In this document: positions 53,496 through 63,058 of the stretch, piece after piece
How positions within the stretch are numbered: the stretch's first letter is position 1
How the letters are laid out: each line of letters opens with the position of its first letter
Notes under the pieces: generated by a model
What the model was told of the DNA's origin: nothing
What the model saw: only the letters and a program-made list of their open reading frames with translations
The model's database searches: none
Position numbers and translations under genes: made by a program
Assembly: GCA_019638595.1 (NCBI GenBank)
Contig: JAHBTJ010000032.1
Coordinates: forward strand, 1 to 64,000
Length of the DNA: 64,000 bases
Reading direction: 5' to 3'
Source of the DNA: Chitinophagaceae bacterium
Lineage (GTDB): Bacteria; Bacteroidota; Bacteroidia; Chitinophagales; Chitinophagaceae

Positions 53496-54445
53496 ATTAA
53501 ATACTTTTTTTGCTGAGGTATATTGTTTGCCGGATTTCCTTCAAACCACATCTGGTTTTTCACGGGAGCTGCCAGGATGCTTATTTCATTGAGTAAAGCC
53601 GGGGGAATACTTATATTCAATGCTGCCAGGTTTTGTTTTACCCTTGCCAGCTCACACATGCCCGTAATAGTGGTAGCAATGCCAGGATGGGCGATGGCAT
53701 AAGCCAACGCCACATCGCTCAAAGCCAGTCCATATTTCTTACAGGCGCTGATAAGTACCGGTTGTATGTTGATCATTTCTTTGGGAGAGCGGTGCCATTC
53801 AGGTAATGACGAATCTGTGAGTATGCGCTGCAGGAACGGCGCGGCGTTCATTAGCCCGAAGCCTTTTTGTTGTGATAAGGGAACCAGCTCATCGTTGATC
53901 TCATCTTCCAGCAGGTTGTAGTGCGCCCACGATAAAAGCGTATCAATATTTACCTGGCGGGCTATATGCGCCATATAGCGAACAGGTAACCCGGTAATAC
54001 CTACAAATCTTGCCTTGCCGCTTTCTTTTACTTTCAGTACAGCAGGTATCGCCTCATTCAATACCTGTTCTTCGGTACCAAATTCAATATCATGCACCTG
54101 GTATATATCCACATAGTCGGTCTGCAGCCGTTTCAGCGATTCATCAATGCTGGTAAGCGCCCGTTTATAAGAGAAGTCGAATTCCGTTACGTACCGGCAG
54201 CATTTGGTAGCCAGAACAACATCTTTTCTTTTTCCTTTTAACGCTTTGCCCAGTCTTGTTTCCGCAAGGGTATCACCATAAAAAGGCGCTACATCAAAAA
54301 AGTTGATGCCATTGTTGAGCGCATGATGTATGGCATTAATGCCTTCCTGCTCTTCCACCGGTTCAAATACATTGCCCAGCGGGGAGGCGCCGAAGCCAAG
54401 TATGGAAACATTCAACCCGGTCTTTCCAAGTGTTCGGTATTGCAT
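53492..54445 (-). CDS. Aldo/keto reductase, L-galactose/L-fucose dehydrogenase-like
   Basis: 317 residues. The catalytic tetrad is visible: Asp and Tyr in FFDVAPFYGDT, Lys in VLATKCCRY and His in YQVHDIEFG. The opening YRTLGKTGLNVSILGFGASPLGNVFEP matches plant L-galactose dehydrogenases and bacterial D-threo-aldose (L-fucose) dehydrogenases, which oxidise the sugar to a lactone. It is the first gene of the minus-strand group, followed through a 4-base overlap by the zinc dehydrogenase. No lactonase or dehydratase is in the group, so the rest of the pathway must lie elsewhere. Confidence 0.9.
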   Translation of the reverse strand: MQYRTLGKTGLNVSILGFGASPLGNVFEPVEEQEGINAIHHALNNGINFFDVAPFYGDTLAETRLGKALKGKRKDVVLATKCCRYVTEFDFSYKRALTSIDESLKRLQTDYVDIYQVHDIEFGTEEQVLNEAIPAVLKVKESGKARFVGITGLPVRYMAHIARQVNIDTLLSWAHYNLLEDEINDELVPLSQQKGFGLMNAAPFLQRILTDSSLPEWHRSPKEMINIQPVLISACKKYGLALSDVALAYAIAHPGIATTITGMCELARVKQNLAALNISIPPALLNEISILAAPVKNQMWFEGNPANNIPQQKKYLI

Positions 54446-54478
54446 GATGATAAATAAAAATGGAGGATAAAGATATTT

Positions 54479-54650
54479 GATAATTTGAGATTTAAGATGT
54501 TTGAGATTTTATTGTTTGAAACAGCTTCAATTAATAAAATACTCACTAAAAATTGCAGGTTTCAAGTTTCGGGTTTGTGGTTCTGTTCTCAGTTGCACAA
54601 AGCAATAATTACAAGTTACAGGCACAAGCTTTAAACTATAAACTACAAAT
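54479..54650. repeat. Dispersed words upstream of the P1 peptidase
   Basis: ATTTGAGATTTAAGATGTTTGAGATTT near 54484-54510 opens a spacer that continues with CAGGTTTCAAGTTTCGGG, ACAAGTTACAGG and ACTATAAACTACAAATC words. It lies between the divergent aldo/keto reductase and P1 peptidase genes. Confidence 0.6.
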
Positions 54651-54692
54651 CTTCAAATCCGTCATATACTATATCTTTATAATTTCAATATT

Positions 54693-55826
54693 ATGAAGAC
54701 GAACTTTCTACTCAGCTATTTTCTATTCTGTTCAATAGTCGGGCCGTCACAAACTACATCAACAGGCCATCCTCCTGTTAAGATAGGCGTTTTACCCAGT
54801 GGAAAATACAATGCTATTACAGATGTTGAGGGCGTTCTGGTAGGACAGAAAACATTGATAAAAGCAGACAGCATAAGAACCGGTGTTACAGTAGTACTAC
54901 CGCATAGCGGCAATCTGTTCCAACAAAAAGTACCGGCAGCTATATATACCGGGAATGGTTTTGGAAAGCTGGCCGGGATTACGCAGGTAAAAGAATTAGG
55001 CAATATGGAAAGTCCCGTTATTCTAACGAATACTTTAAGTGTCGCAACTGCTATCAATGCCGGTATCACATATACATTATCGCAAAAAGAGAATGCTGGT
55101 ATAGCAAGCGTAAATATTATAGCGGGTGAAACCAATGACGGATATCTGAATGATATACGCGGAAGGCATGTTACTGAAGAAGATGTATTGGATGCAATTA
55201 AAAATGCAAAGTCCGGAAAAGTAGTACAGGGCAATGTGGGCGCGGGTACCGGTACTGTTTGCTTTGGCTTTAAAGGAGGTATTGGCACTTCATCAAGGGT
55301 ATTGCCCATGGCTTTGGGTGGGTATACCGTAGGGGTGCTGGTACAAACTAATTTTGGAGGGGTGCTGGAAATAGCAGGCGTGCCTGTTGGAAAAGAGTTA
55401 AAAAAGCATTACCTGAGCGACCGGTTAAATGATCCTGTGGACGGAAGCTGTATGATTATAGTAGCCACCGATGCGCCGTTAGACGCGCGTAACCTTGAAC
55501 GTCTTGCCAAGCGGGCATTTATGGGTTTGGCCAAAACAGGTGGCATTGCCGGCAATGGCAGCGGAGATTATGTGATCGCATTTTCTTCTCCGAAAGGTGT
55601 GCGCGTAGTGTATTCCCCGGCAGAAAAACTGTACACTACAGCAACTGTGCATAATGATGATATGTCTCCCTTGTTCATGGCCGCCATAGAAGCAACGGAA
55701 GAAGCGGTTATCAATTCATTATTTGCCGCTCAAACTATGAAAGGGCACAAAGGGCATACAGCAGAAGCCATACCAAAAGATAAAGTGATCGCTATCCTGA
55801 AAAAATATAATCGTTACCAGCCATGA
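54693..55826 (+). CDS. P1-family peptidase (DmpA-like), exported
   Basis: 377 residues with a signal-like N-terminus. Members of this Ntn-hydrolase-like family (DmpA, BapA) self-cleave and act as L-aminopeptidases/D-amidases. The hallmarks are IGVLPSGKYNAITDVEGVLVG, NVGAGTGTVCFGFKGG and IGTSSR, where Ser 200 or 201 would be the nucleophile exposed by cleavage, then VGVLVQTNFGG and NGSGDYVIAFS. The stop overlaps the next start by 4 bases (55823-55826), so both proteins are made together. Confidence 0.92.
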   Translation: MKTNFLLSYFLFCSIVGPSQTTSTGHPPVKIGVLPSGKYNAITDVEGVLVGQKTLIKADSIRTGVTVVLPHSGNLFQQKVPAAIYTGNGFGKLAGITQVKELGNMESPVILTNTLSVATAINAGITYTLSQKENAGIASVNIIAGETNDGYLNDIRGRHVTEEDVLDAIKNAKSGKVVQGNVGAGTGTVCFGFKGGIGTSSRVLPMALGGYTVGVLVQTNFGGVLEIAGVPVGKELKKHYLSDRLNDPVDGSCMIIVATDAPLDARNLERLAKRAFMGLAKTGGIAGNGSGDYVIAFSSPKGVRVVYSPAEKLYTTATVHNDDMSPLFMAAIEATEEAVINSLFAAQTMKGHKGHTAEAIPKDKVIAILKKYNRYQP

Positions 55827-56647
55827 AATGGACTTTTGTAAATGATGATTTTTTTGAAGAAGAGAAAGCCGTTGTACGAACCAGCGACCTTGCATTGCAA
55901 CGGGGATATGGCGTATTTGATTTTTTCAGAACAAAGAATAACAAACCCCTGTTTTTAGAAGAGTATCTCGACAGGTTTTTTAATTCTGCCAGGGAAATGT
56001 TCATCATTCTTCCGTTGGGCAGAGAGCAGCTAAAGAACGCAATAGCTGGACTGATGGAGAGAAACAATATTCCGGAAAGCGGTATCAGGATTACAGCCAC
56101 AGGCGGTTATTCACCGGATGGCTATTCTCCTGTACAGGGTAATATTATTATACAGCAGCAGCCATTAGCGCAACCCTCAAAAGAAAAGTTCGAGATGGGG
56201 ATAAAGATCATGACATATGAATATATGCGTGATTTACCTGCGGTAAAATCTATTAACTATGTAATGGGAGTGTGGTTGCAAAAACAACTGAAAGAAAAAC
56301 GGCTGGATGATGTATTGTATTTCCGGAATGACATTGTAACCGAGTTTCCCAGATCAAATGTATTTATAGTAACCCACCAGGGGAGGTTACTAACTCCGGG
56401 AAAAAATGTACTTGCCGGCATTACACGTAAAAAGGTATTAGAGCTGGCTCCGGATATTTTACCAACGGGTACGACCGATATTTCTCTGGCTGAATTAAAA
56501 AATGCGGCAGAAGCCTTTACAACAAGCACTACCAAACGTATTTTACCCATTGTTGAAATAGATGGTGTAGAAATAGGAGACGGGAAGCCGGGAAAAATAA
56601 CAAGGCTGTTATACGGGCAGTTTGTGAAACTGGAAGATAAAGTATGA
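55823..56647 (+). CDS. Class IV aminotransferase
   Basis: 274 residues of the PLP fold-type IV group (branched-chain or D-amino-acid aminotransferase, aminodeoxychorismate lyase). The PLP lysine is K142 in AVKSINYVMG, the conserved E174 lies in VTEFPRSNVFIV, and the N-terminal segment LQRGYGVFDFFRT is typical. It is coupled to the P1 peptidase by a 4-base overlap; together they could turn over D- or beta-amino acid peptides (inference). The exact substrate is unclear. Confidence 0.9.
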   Translation: MKWTFVNDDFFEEEKAVVRTSDLALQRGYGVFDFFRTKNNKPLFLEEYLDRFFNSAREMFIILPLGREQLKNAIAGLMERNNIPESGIRITATGGYSPDGYSPVQGNIIIQQQPLAQPSKEKFEMGIKIMTYEYMRDLPAVKSINYVMGVWLQKQLKEKRLDDVLYFRNDIVTEFPRSNVFIVTHQGRLLTPGKNVLAGITRKKVLELAPDILPTGTTDISLAELKNAAEAFTTSTTKRILPIVEIDGVEIGDGKPGKITRLLYGQFVKLEDKV

Positions 56648-56694
56648 ACTTGTGTAGTTTTCGCCGTCTTTACACTCTTTGCATAAAAATGTAT

Positions 56695-57852
56695 TTAGTT
56701 CGCGCTTCCCAGGTTTTCCGGTATTTTAAAATCAGTTAACCCTGGGTAATAATAACGTAACAGCAAGCGATATATATAAGGGTTATGATGAGTGTAAAGG
56801 CTTTCTTTGAATAATGATTGATATTTATTCATAAAAGCGTCATTAACCAATAGCGTGACCGGAATTCCGGGGCGAACAAAATACGTTGTGTTTATGGTGT
56901 TGGGCAATACAAGTCCGGGCATTTGTTGTACAACCATTTTCCCTGTATATCCGCCCAGGTATTTTTGATAAGCTTTTGAAGATTTTTCACTTCCTTTACG
57001 CATACGGTTAAACGCTTTTTTTAAAACAATTCTCTTAAAAAACGGAAGCGTATTGATTCTTTGCTCCAGCCCGAGTATAGGATTGGGCTCATTTACATCC
57101 ACCTCTATTTGTTGAGTAGTAAATGGCAGCTCCGGCACAGGGTCGGCTGTATTAACTATCGTAAAGGCCCATTGAGCATGTATGGCATTGTCGTAATCGT
57201 AAGCAAAATACATATTGCTGAGTTTAGGTGGGGCGCTGGCGTAGGTTTTTATTTTAATGCCGGGGTAAATGCCATCTTTCTCCAGGTAATACAACCAGGA
57301 GCTTACATAGTAACAAAGCGCTCCGCCCTGACTATGCCCTGTTACTAAAAACTGGCGGTAGCCTGCAGCATACAGCGAATCCATTTTTGGTTTTATATTT
57401 TTTGCCAGGTAACCAAAGCCAACTAAAAAACCGGTATGTACCGCGGCTTTCGGGTGTGCAGCCAGTTTATAATGCAAGGTATCTCCGGGTGCAAGAATTA
57501 ATTCACTTTCTGCAGGAGACATGGAGCAAAGAAAGTCGGCAAGGATAGACTTGGGGTTAGAAGTAGTGCCACGTAAAATAAGAACAACTGTGGAATCATC
57601 CCGCAGCCACATATCCCAGGCATTGTCTAATCCTATTGACGGAGAACGGTACAGGAACCGGTAACCGGCCAGGTAGTTTTCGAAACGGTTGTTTTGGCTG
57701 GTATCGAAAAACGCAATGTTCAGCTTAAGCATGTCATCGCATTCCGGCGAATTGAATCCGGGCCCAAAATGATAATTGTGCGGCTGGGTGTAACCCGCAA
57801 GGGATGTACTTATGAACACGAGCAAAAAAGGCATTATAGATATTCGATTCAT
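56695..57852 (-). CDS. Class 3-type lipase family protein, exported
   Basis: 385 residues from the ATG at 57852 (MNRISIMPFLLVFISTSLAG, a signal peptide); an ATG at 57936 would put 28 odd residues before it. An alpha/beta hydrolase with nucleophile motif FLVTGHSQGGALCYYVSSWL, the downstream IKTYASAPPKLSN and the NTADPVPELPF loop holding the catalytic Asp expected of class 3 lipases. A signal peptide indicates export. The substrate could be a lipid or glycan ester. The gene is divergent from the SusC gene across a regulatory spacer. Confidence 0.85.
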   Translation of the reverse strand: MNRISIMPFLLVFISTSLAGYTQPHNYHFGPGFNSPECDDMLKLNIAFFDTSQNNRFENYLAGYRFLYRSPSIGLDNAWDMWLRDDSTVVLILRGTTSNPKSILADFLCSMSPAESELILAPGDTLHYKLAAHPKAAVHTGFLVGFGYLAKNIKPKMDSLYAAGYRQFLVTGHSQGGALCYYVSSWLYYLEKDGIYPGIKIKTYASAPPKLSNMYFAYDYDNAIHAQWAFTIVNTADPVPELPFTTQQIEVDVNEPNPILGLEQRINTLPFFKRIVLKKAFNRMRKGSEKSSKAYQKYLGGYTGKMVVQQMPGLVLPNTINTTYFVRPGIPVTLLVNDAFMNKYQSLFKESLYTHHNPYIYRLLLRYYYPGLTDFKIPENLGSAN

Positions 57853-58085
57853 AATTTCTGTTATGATGATTTGAAATACAATGTATATGATAGCAGCGAT
57901 TAAAATTTCTGTTAATGCGTTGCTCCAACCTGCCATCTCATATTCCGCAAAAAAACAGATGCAAAATAGTTAACTCTTTCCGCGTACCCTTTGAGGTATG
58001 TTTAGTATATACTTTTTTATTGATAACATTTTCTTTTTACAGGCTTAATACTTCATTCTTCCATAATACTCAATTTACCAAAAAA

Positions 58086-58099
58086 TGCAAACGTTTGCA
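58086..58099. promoter_or_regulatory. LacI-family-type operator upstream of susC
   Basis: TGCAAACGTTTGCA is a perfect 14-bp palindrome with the central CG typical of LacI/GalR-family operators. It lies just upstream of the promoter-like elements of the SusC gene and in the 327-base spacer shared with the divergent lipase gene. No LacI-family gene is in the window. Confidence 0.65.
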
Positions 58100-58107
58100 C
58101 GGTTTAG

Positions 58108-58142
58108 TTTGTAACCAAATTAAAATTATAATACTATGTTTA
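58108..58142 (+). promoter_or_regulatory. Candidate susC promoter
   Basis: TTTG (58108-58111) and TATGTTTA (58135-58142, one mismatch to TAnnTTTG) are 23 bases apart, within the Bacteroidota -33/-7 spacing range. The LacI-type operator ends nine bases upstream, a position that would fit activation (about -55) as well as repression. Confidence 0.45.
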
Positions 58143-58179
58143 CCTCCAACAAATTACTTAACCAAATTTACCTAAGCTT

Positions 58180-61161
58180 ATGAGACAACGATTGCTATGG
58201 TTGATGGTATTGCTATTACCATTAACGTTGTGCCTGTCGGCGCAAGCTCAAAAAAATGTAACAGGAACAGTGCGAACAGAAACAGGTGATGTTGTTTCCG
58301 GCGCCTCTGTTACCGCGGAAAACTCCTCCACCAAATCAAAAACAACAGTTACTACCAACGAGGAGGGCGTATTTACTTTTTCAGGACTGGCAAATGGCCG
58401 ATACATATTTACCGTAACATTTGTAGGTTATGCAACAGAATCGGTTACCGGCACAGTTGGAAGCGATGGCCTGCAATTGGACATTGTACTGAAAATAGCC
58501 GCCCAGAGCCTTGAAGATGTGGTGGTGGTAGGGTATGGTACCCAACGTAAAAAAGATGTAACCGGTGCGGTAAAATCGGTAAAAGCGGAATCTTTCAACC
58601 GTGGTATTGTAAACAATCCACAGCAGTTATTACAAGGGAAGGTTGCCGGTGTAAATATTACATCTTCCAGTGGTGAGCCCGGGGCGCCGGTAAATATTGT
58701 GATTCGCGGTGCTGCCAGTGTTAGAAATGGAAGTGCCCCGTTATTTGTGGTGGATGGTGTTCCTTTAGATAACGCAGGCACAGGCACAGGTGACCCGTTA
58801 AACTTTTTGAACCCGCAGGATATTGCATCTATGGATGTACTGAAAGATGCATCCGCTACAGCTATTTACGGTTCACGGGGTGCAAACGGCGTCATCATCG
58901 TTACAACAAAAAGAGGCAGGGCAGGCACCTCTGTATTAAACTTCACCACCAGCGCCGGCATATCAAAGGTTGCCCGCAAGCTGCCTGTGTTTTCAACAGA
59001 TGAATTTAAAAAGCAGGTAGTAGCGGCAGGAGGCACTCTCGAAGATTTCGGGTCTTCTACCGACTGGCAGGATGAGATATTCAGAACAGGAAACACTTTT
59101 GAAAACAACCTGACCCTGAGCGGTGGCGCTAATAAACTGGTATATTATGCATCATTAAATGCCCAGAACCAAACAGGTATTTTGAAAGGCAGTAATGTGA
59201 AACGGTATACCGGTCGTTTCAATGCCACACAGAAATTCTGGGATGATCGTTTGTCTGTTGATGTTAATCTTACTGCTACCAATACCAATAACAGGCGTCC
59301 GCCAATTGACGGGTTACTGGGAACTGCTATTTCCAATAACCCCACTTTGCCGGCACGCGATGCGGATGGAAGTCCTGCAAAATTTCAGAATGCCAGTAAC
59401 CCTTTATTAGATTTAGAGCTATACAAAGATGTTGCATCGGTAAACCGTGTACTGGGAAATATATCTCCCACTTTAAGGATCATAAAAGGACTTACCTATA
59501 AATTGAATTTTGGTATTGACAATGCTACCACCACCCGCGATATCGTAAATTTTGCCAATGCCGAGCCGCAGCGGGACGGCAGATTTGAAACGCAGGGTAT
59601 ACTGCTGAGAAACAGGTTGATTGAGAATTATCTTACTTACACAACAGATATAGATAAGCACAGTCTTTCTGCAATGGCGGGTCATTCCTACCAGAATATC
59701 CTGTATCGGTATAGAAGTTCCAGCATTAACAAGCTGCCGCTTAATGACCTCGATCCTACTTATAATCCGGGTATAGGCCAGGAGCTGACCATGGCTAATA
59801 ACAGGCCCACGGGCACTGCCAATATCAGCGAATTACAATCTTATTTTGCCCGTATTAACTATGGATTCGATAACAGGTACCTGTTAACGGCAAGCTTCAG
59901 GATGGACGGTTCTACCAAGTTTGGTGAAAATAACAGGTATGGTTATTTCCCTTCCTTCTCGCTGGGCTGGAATATAAAAGAAGAGGCATTTATGGCCAAT
60001 TCAATTTTCAGCGCATTGAAATTACGAGGCGGATGGGGTATGACGGGTAACCAGGAAATTGAGCCTAAGTCAACCCAGGCCTTTTACTTAACAGAAGTAA
60101 CATCCAGCACCAGTTATCCTTTAAATCCAACCGGCACCTACCCTGCCGGTACCAGGTTTGCGCGTCTTGCAAACCCCGATCTGCAATGGGAGTCTACCCA
60201 GCAAACCAATATAGGTTTGGAGTTCGGTTTACTGGGGGGCGATTTAAGCGGCTCGGTAGACTGGTTTGATAAAATAACCAACAATATACTTTTATCTATT
60301 CCACCGCAGGATCCGGTACAACCTGAAGGAAAACTCTTTGCAAATATTCCCGGTATGGAGATCAGGAACACAGGTATTGAGTTTGACCTGGAATACCGAA
60401 AAAAAATAACCACAAACCTGAGTGCAGGTATTGGCGGTAATGCAACTTTTATGAAGAACAATGTAACCGGTTCTCCTTACCAGGTTATTTTCTCGGGTTC
60501 GGCTACAGGTTCGGGATTAACAAGTGCCACGTTAAACGGATATATCAATGGCAACCCGATCGGCTCTTTCTACTTACTTGACTTTATTGGTATTGATGGG
60601 GATGGAATGAGTAAATACGCTGATTCGGACAAAGACGGCATTATTACCCCTAAAGACAGGATCATTGCCGGTTCTGCTGTACCTAAATATTTGTATAGCT
60701 TCTTTGGTAATCTTTCTTATAAAGGATTCGATTTTATTGTGAATTTTAATGGAGTGGGTGGTAATAAAATATATGATAATACTGCCACCGCCAATTTCTA
60801 TAAAGCAAAAATTGCCAAGAACAGCAATACAACTACAGAAGCAATACAATATCCCAGCGAGTCTATTAACAATGCGGCAAGCGTAAGCACCCGTTATTTG
60901 AAAGATGGTGGCTATTTGAGGCTGAATAATATGATGCTGGCATACAATTTTAATACCGAGCGTTTAGGAGTAAAAAAATGGATCACCAGCCTGCGTTTGT
61001 CTGTAACAGCTCAAAACCTTTTTGTGATCACAAAATACGATGGCTTTGATCCTGAAATTAATAGTGATAGATCTATTGACAGGGCAGTATCCTATGGGAT
61101 TGATTACTTAAATTATCCCAAAGCACGTTCTGTTATATTCGGTTTAAATCTGTCATTCTAA
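58180..61161 (+). CDS. SusC/RagA-family TonB-dependent outer membrane transporter
   Basis: 993 residues. Signal peptide (MRQRLLWLMVLLLPLTLCLSAQAQ cut near AQA), then a carboxypeptidase-regulatory-like domain (VTGTVRTETGDVVSGASV to FVGYATESV), the TonB box region DVVVVGYGTQRKKDVTGA, the plug (LLQGKVAGVNI, VIRGAASVRNG, LFVVDGVPLDN, ASATAIYGSRGANGVIIVTT) and the beta-barrel ending in FGLNLSF. It imports oligosaccharides or peptides across the outer membrane with TonB energy. It is followed directly by the SusD gene. No enzyme gene follows, so the ligand cannot be inferred from this window. Confidence 0.96.
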   Translation: MRQRLLWLMVLLLPLTLCLSAQAQKNVTGTVRTETGDVVSGASVTAENSSTKSKTTVTTNEEGVFTFSGLANGRYIFTVTFVGYATESVTGTVGSDGLQLDIVLKIAAQSLEDVVVVGYGTQRKKDVTGAVKSVKAESFNRGIVNNPQQLLQGKVAGVNITSSSGEPGAPVNIVIRGAASVRNGSAPLFVVDGVPLDNAGTGTGDPLNFLNPQDIASMDVLKDASATAIYGSRGANGVIIVTTKRGRAGTSVLNFTTSAGISKVARKLPVFSTDEFKKQVVAAGGTLEDFGSSTDWQDEIFRTGNTFENNLTLSGGANKLVYYASLNAQNQTGILKGSNVKRYTGRFNATQKFWDDRLSVDVNLTATNTNNRRPPIDGLLGTAISNNPTLPARDADGSPAKFQNASNPLLDLELYKDVASVNRVLGNISPTLRIIKGLTYKLNFGIDNATTTRDIVNFANAEPQRDGRFETQGILLRNRLIENYLTYTTDIDKHSLSAMAGHSYQNILYRYRSSSINKLPLNDLDPTYNPGIGQELTMANNRPTGTANISELQSYFARINYGFDNRYLLTASFRMDGSTKFGENNRYGYFPSFSLGWNIKEEAFMANSIFSALKLRGGWGMTGNQEIEPKSTQAFYLTEVTSSTSYPLNPTGTYPAGTRFARLANPDLQWESTQQTNIGLEFGLLGGDLSGSVDWFDKITNNILLSIPPQDPVQPEGKLFANIPGMEIRNTGIEFDLEYRKKITTNLSAGIGGNATFMKNNVTGSPYQVIFSGSATGSGLTSATLNGYINGNPIGSFYLLDFIGIDGDGMSKYADSDKDGIITPKDRIIAGSAVPKYLYSFFGNLSYKGFDFIVNFNGVGGNKIYDNTATANFYKAKIAKNSNTTTEAIQYPSESINNAASVSTRYLKDGGYLRLNNMMLAYNFNTERLGVKKWITSLRLSVTAQNLFVITKYDGFDPEINSDRSIDRAVSYGIDYLNYPKARSVIFGLNLSF

Positions 61162-61173
61162 AATTTGATTGTT

Positions 61174-62853
61174 ATGATAAAGAAGATATTTTATATATTA
61201 TCATTATATACGGTAGCAACTATTATTGGAAGCTGCTCTAAACTGGAAGAGCAGGTGCTGGACGAAACCTCCAGCGTGGGCGCCACCGATAAAGAGGTAA
61301 CAGAGGGAGTGATCGCACCGGTATACGGTATTTTACCGGGTCTGTTTCAGCATACGCAATATTTTGCATTACAGGAAATTTCAACTGATGAGGCGATTCT
61401 CCCTTACAGGGGTGGTACCGACTGGGGAGATAACGGTATTTACATATCGTTGCACAAGCACGAAACTACCAGCTCGGACCCGAATGTGTATAACGTTTGG
61501 AGGAATATTACCCAGGGCATATCACGCGCCATAACAGCCATTACCACCTTGCCTAATAGTATGGACCCTAATGCCCCGCTTTTTATAGCAGAGGCAAGAG
61601 GAATGAGGGCGTATTACAACCTGTTGAGCCTCGATTTGTTTGGTATTGCTTTCCAAAAAGACGATCCTAAAATCAACTCAGTTATTTTACGTGGTAATGA
61701 CGCGATAGAATACATCAAATCGGAACTATTAGCTGTAGAGTCTTTGCTGAGAGATGATGTGGGGCCGGGCAGGATCACCAAACAAGCTGCATGGGGCTTA
61801 TTAGCGAGATTGCACCTGCAGTCTGCCGTATACCGCGATATATATGCTTCCTCGTTCAACTTTACGGGCGACGACATGGATAAGGTAATCCAGTATTGCG
61901 ACCAGGTCATCAATTCAGGAAAGTTCCAGCTATCCCCCGAATATTTTGAATTATTTGATGATGCCAATCACACTAATAAGGAATTGATTTTTGCTGTAGA
62001 TCAGAGAGCAGATCTGAACGGGCATAACCGTATGGCGTATTTCTCTCTTTCGGGCGATCAGTTCCCCCTGGCAGCTTATCCGGGGGCGAATGGCACCGAT
62101 GGTCCTGGCATTACTTCCGATTTTTATCAATCATGGGCGCAGGCTTATGCACCCAATGATCCTGCGGAAATGGATGGCCGGTTCTTTAAGAGGAACCTGG
62201 ATACAACAATTACCTGCATTCCGGGCAACGATTTCAATATTGACCGCGGTATATTAAGAGGACAGCAGTATGGGCTGATAAGAACGGGAGGTGTGTTTGA
62301 AACATGCCCTAACGGAGATAAAAAAGTGGGTAAGCTGTACAATAATACCCGTAACAGGCCCGACCTGCCGGTTTATTTTACAGAGGATATTGATTTTTCA
62401 GACTTCAGCAACTATAATAATGGCTACCGCGTTGAAAAATACGAGTTCAGCCGTGGATCTGTTAGCGGAAGGAATTTTGGCGAGCACGATATCGTGATCC
62501 TTCGTTTGGCTGATATTTATTTAATGCGTGCTGAGGCGAAGCTGCGCAAAGGCGCGGGTAACGAAGCCGCAGCGCTTGCTGATGTGAATACGGTTCGTGC
62601 ATCAAGAACCGCCCGCGTTGTTCCTCCCGATTTAACTGAAATGAACCTCGACTTATTATACCGCGAAAGAGGTTTTGAATTATACTGGGAAATGGTTCGC
62701 CGCACGGATATGATCCGCTTTGGGAAATATGAAGGTACCTGGACAGAAAAAGCCAATTCAGACCCCAAGAAAAGGATTTTCCCGATCCCGCAGAACGCGA
62801 TTGACGGCGCATCGAATTTACCGGGTTACCTGGAACAGAATGATGGATATTAA
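61174..62853 (+). CDS. SusD/RagB-family surface lipoprotein
   Basis: 559 residues from the ATG at 61174; a TTG nine bases earlier is less likely. Lipobox IIGSC near residue 20 of the signal, so it is anchored at the outer membrane, where it forms the lid of SusC. The SusD helices are seen in EARGMRAYYNLLSLDLFG, AAWGLLARLHLQSAVY and the C-terminal LRLADIYLMRAEAKLRKG, YRERGFELYWEMVRRTDMIR and PIPQNAIDG. It begins 12 bases after the SusC stop and ends with a strong terminator. Confidence 0.95.
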   Translation: MIKKIFYILSLYTVATIIGSCSKLEEQVLDETSSVGATDKEVTEGVIAPVYGILPGLFQHTQYFALQEISTDEAILPYRGGTDWGDNGIYISLHKHETTSSDPNVYNVWRNITQGISRAITAITTLPNSMDPNAPLFIAEARGMRAYYNLLSLDLFGIAFQKDDPKINSVILRGNDAIEYIKSELLAVESLLRDDVGPGRITKQAAWGLLARLHLQSAVYRDIYASSFNFTGDDMDKVIQYCDQVINSGKFQLSPEYFELFDDANHTNKELIFAVDQRADLNGHNRMAYFSLSGDQFPLAAYPGANGTDGPGITSDFYQSWAQAYAPNDPAEMDGRFFKRNLDTTITCIPGNDFNIDRGILRGQQYGLIRTGGVFETCPNGDKKVGKLYNNTRNRPDLPVYFTEDIDFSDFSNYNNGYRVEKYEFSRGSVSGRNFGEHDIVILRLADIYLMRAEAKLRKGAGNEAAALADVNTVRASRTARVVPPDLTEMNLDLLYRERGFELYWEMVRRTDMIRFGKYEGTWTEKANSDPKKRIFPIPQNAIDGASNLPGYLEQNDGY

Positions 62854-62881
62854 TTATAAGGTTTAAGCAAATAAGATTCTG

Positions 62882-62918
62882 GAAAACGCCCCCGGCTTAT
62901 TTAGCCGGGGGCGTTTTC
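62882..62918 (+). terminator. Strong intrinsic terminator of the SusCD unit
   Basis: A perfect 16-bp stem, GAAAACGCCCCCGGCT (62882-62897) against AGCCGGGGGCGTTTTC (62903-62918), with a 5-base loop. It lies about 30 bases after the SusD stop and closes the two-gene transcript; symmetrical A and T runs may allow function in both directions. Confidence 0.92.
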
Positions 62919-63058
62919 TAATATGTCAAAGTAGGGGGAATGTTTAAGATATTTTACTATCCTATTGATAAAAACAATTAGCACAAAGCAAATCGTTTTT
63001 AGATTATTTGATGGTGTATACATAATCATTTGATTCGGCCTGGCTATGCACAGTTTAA

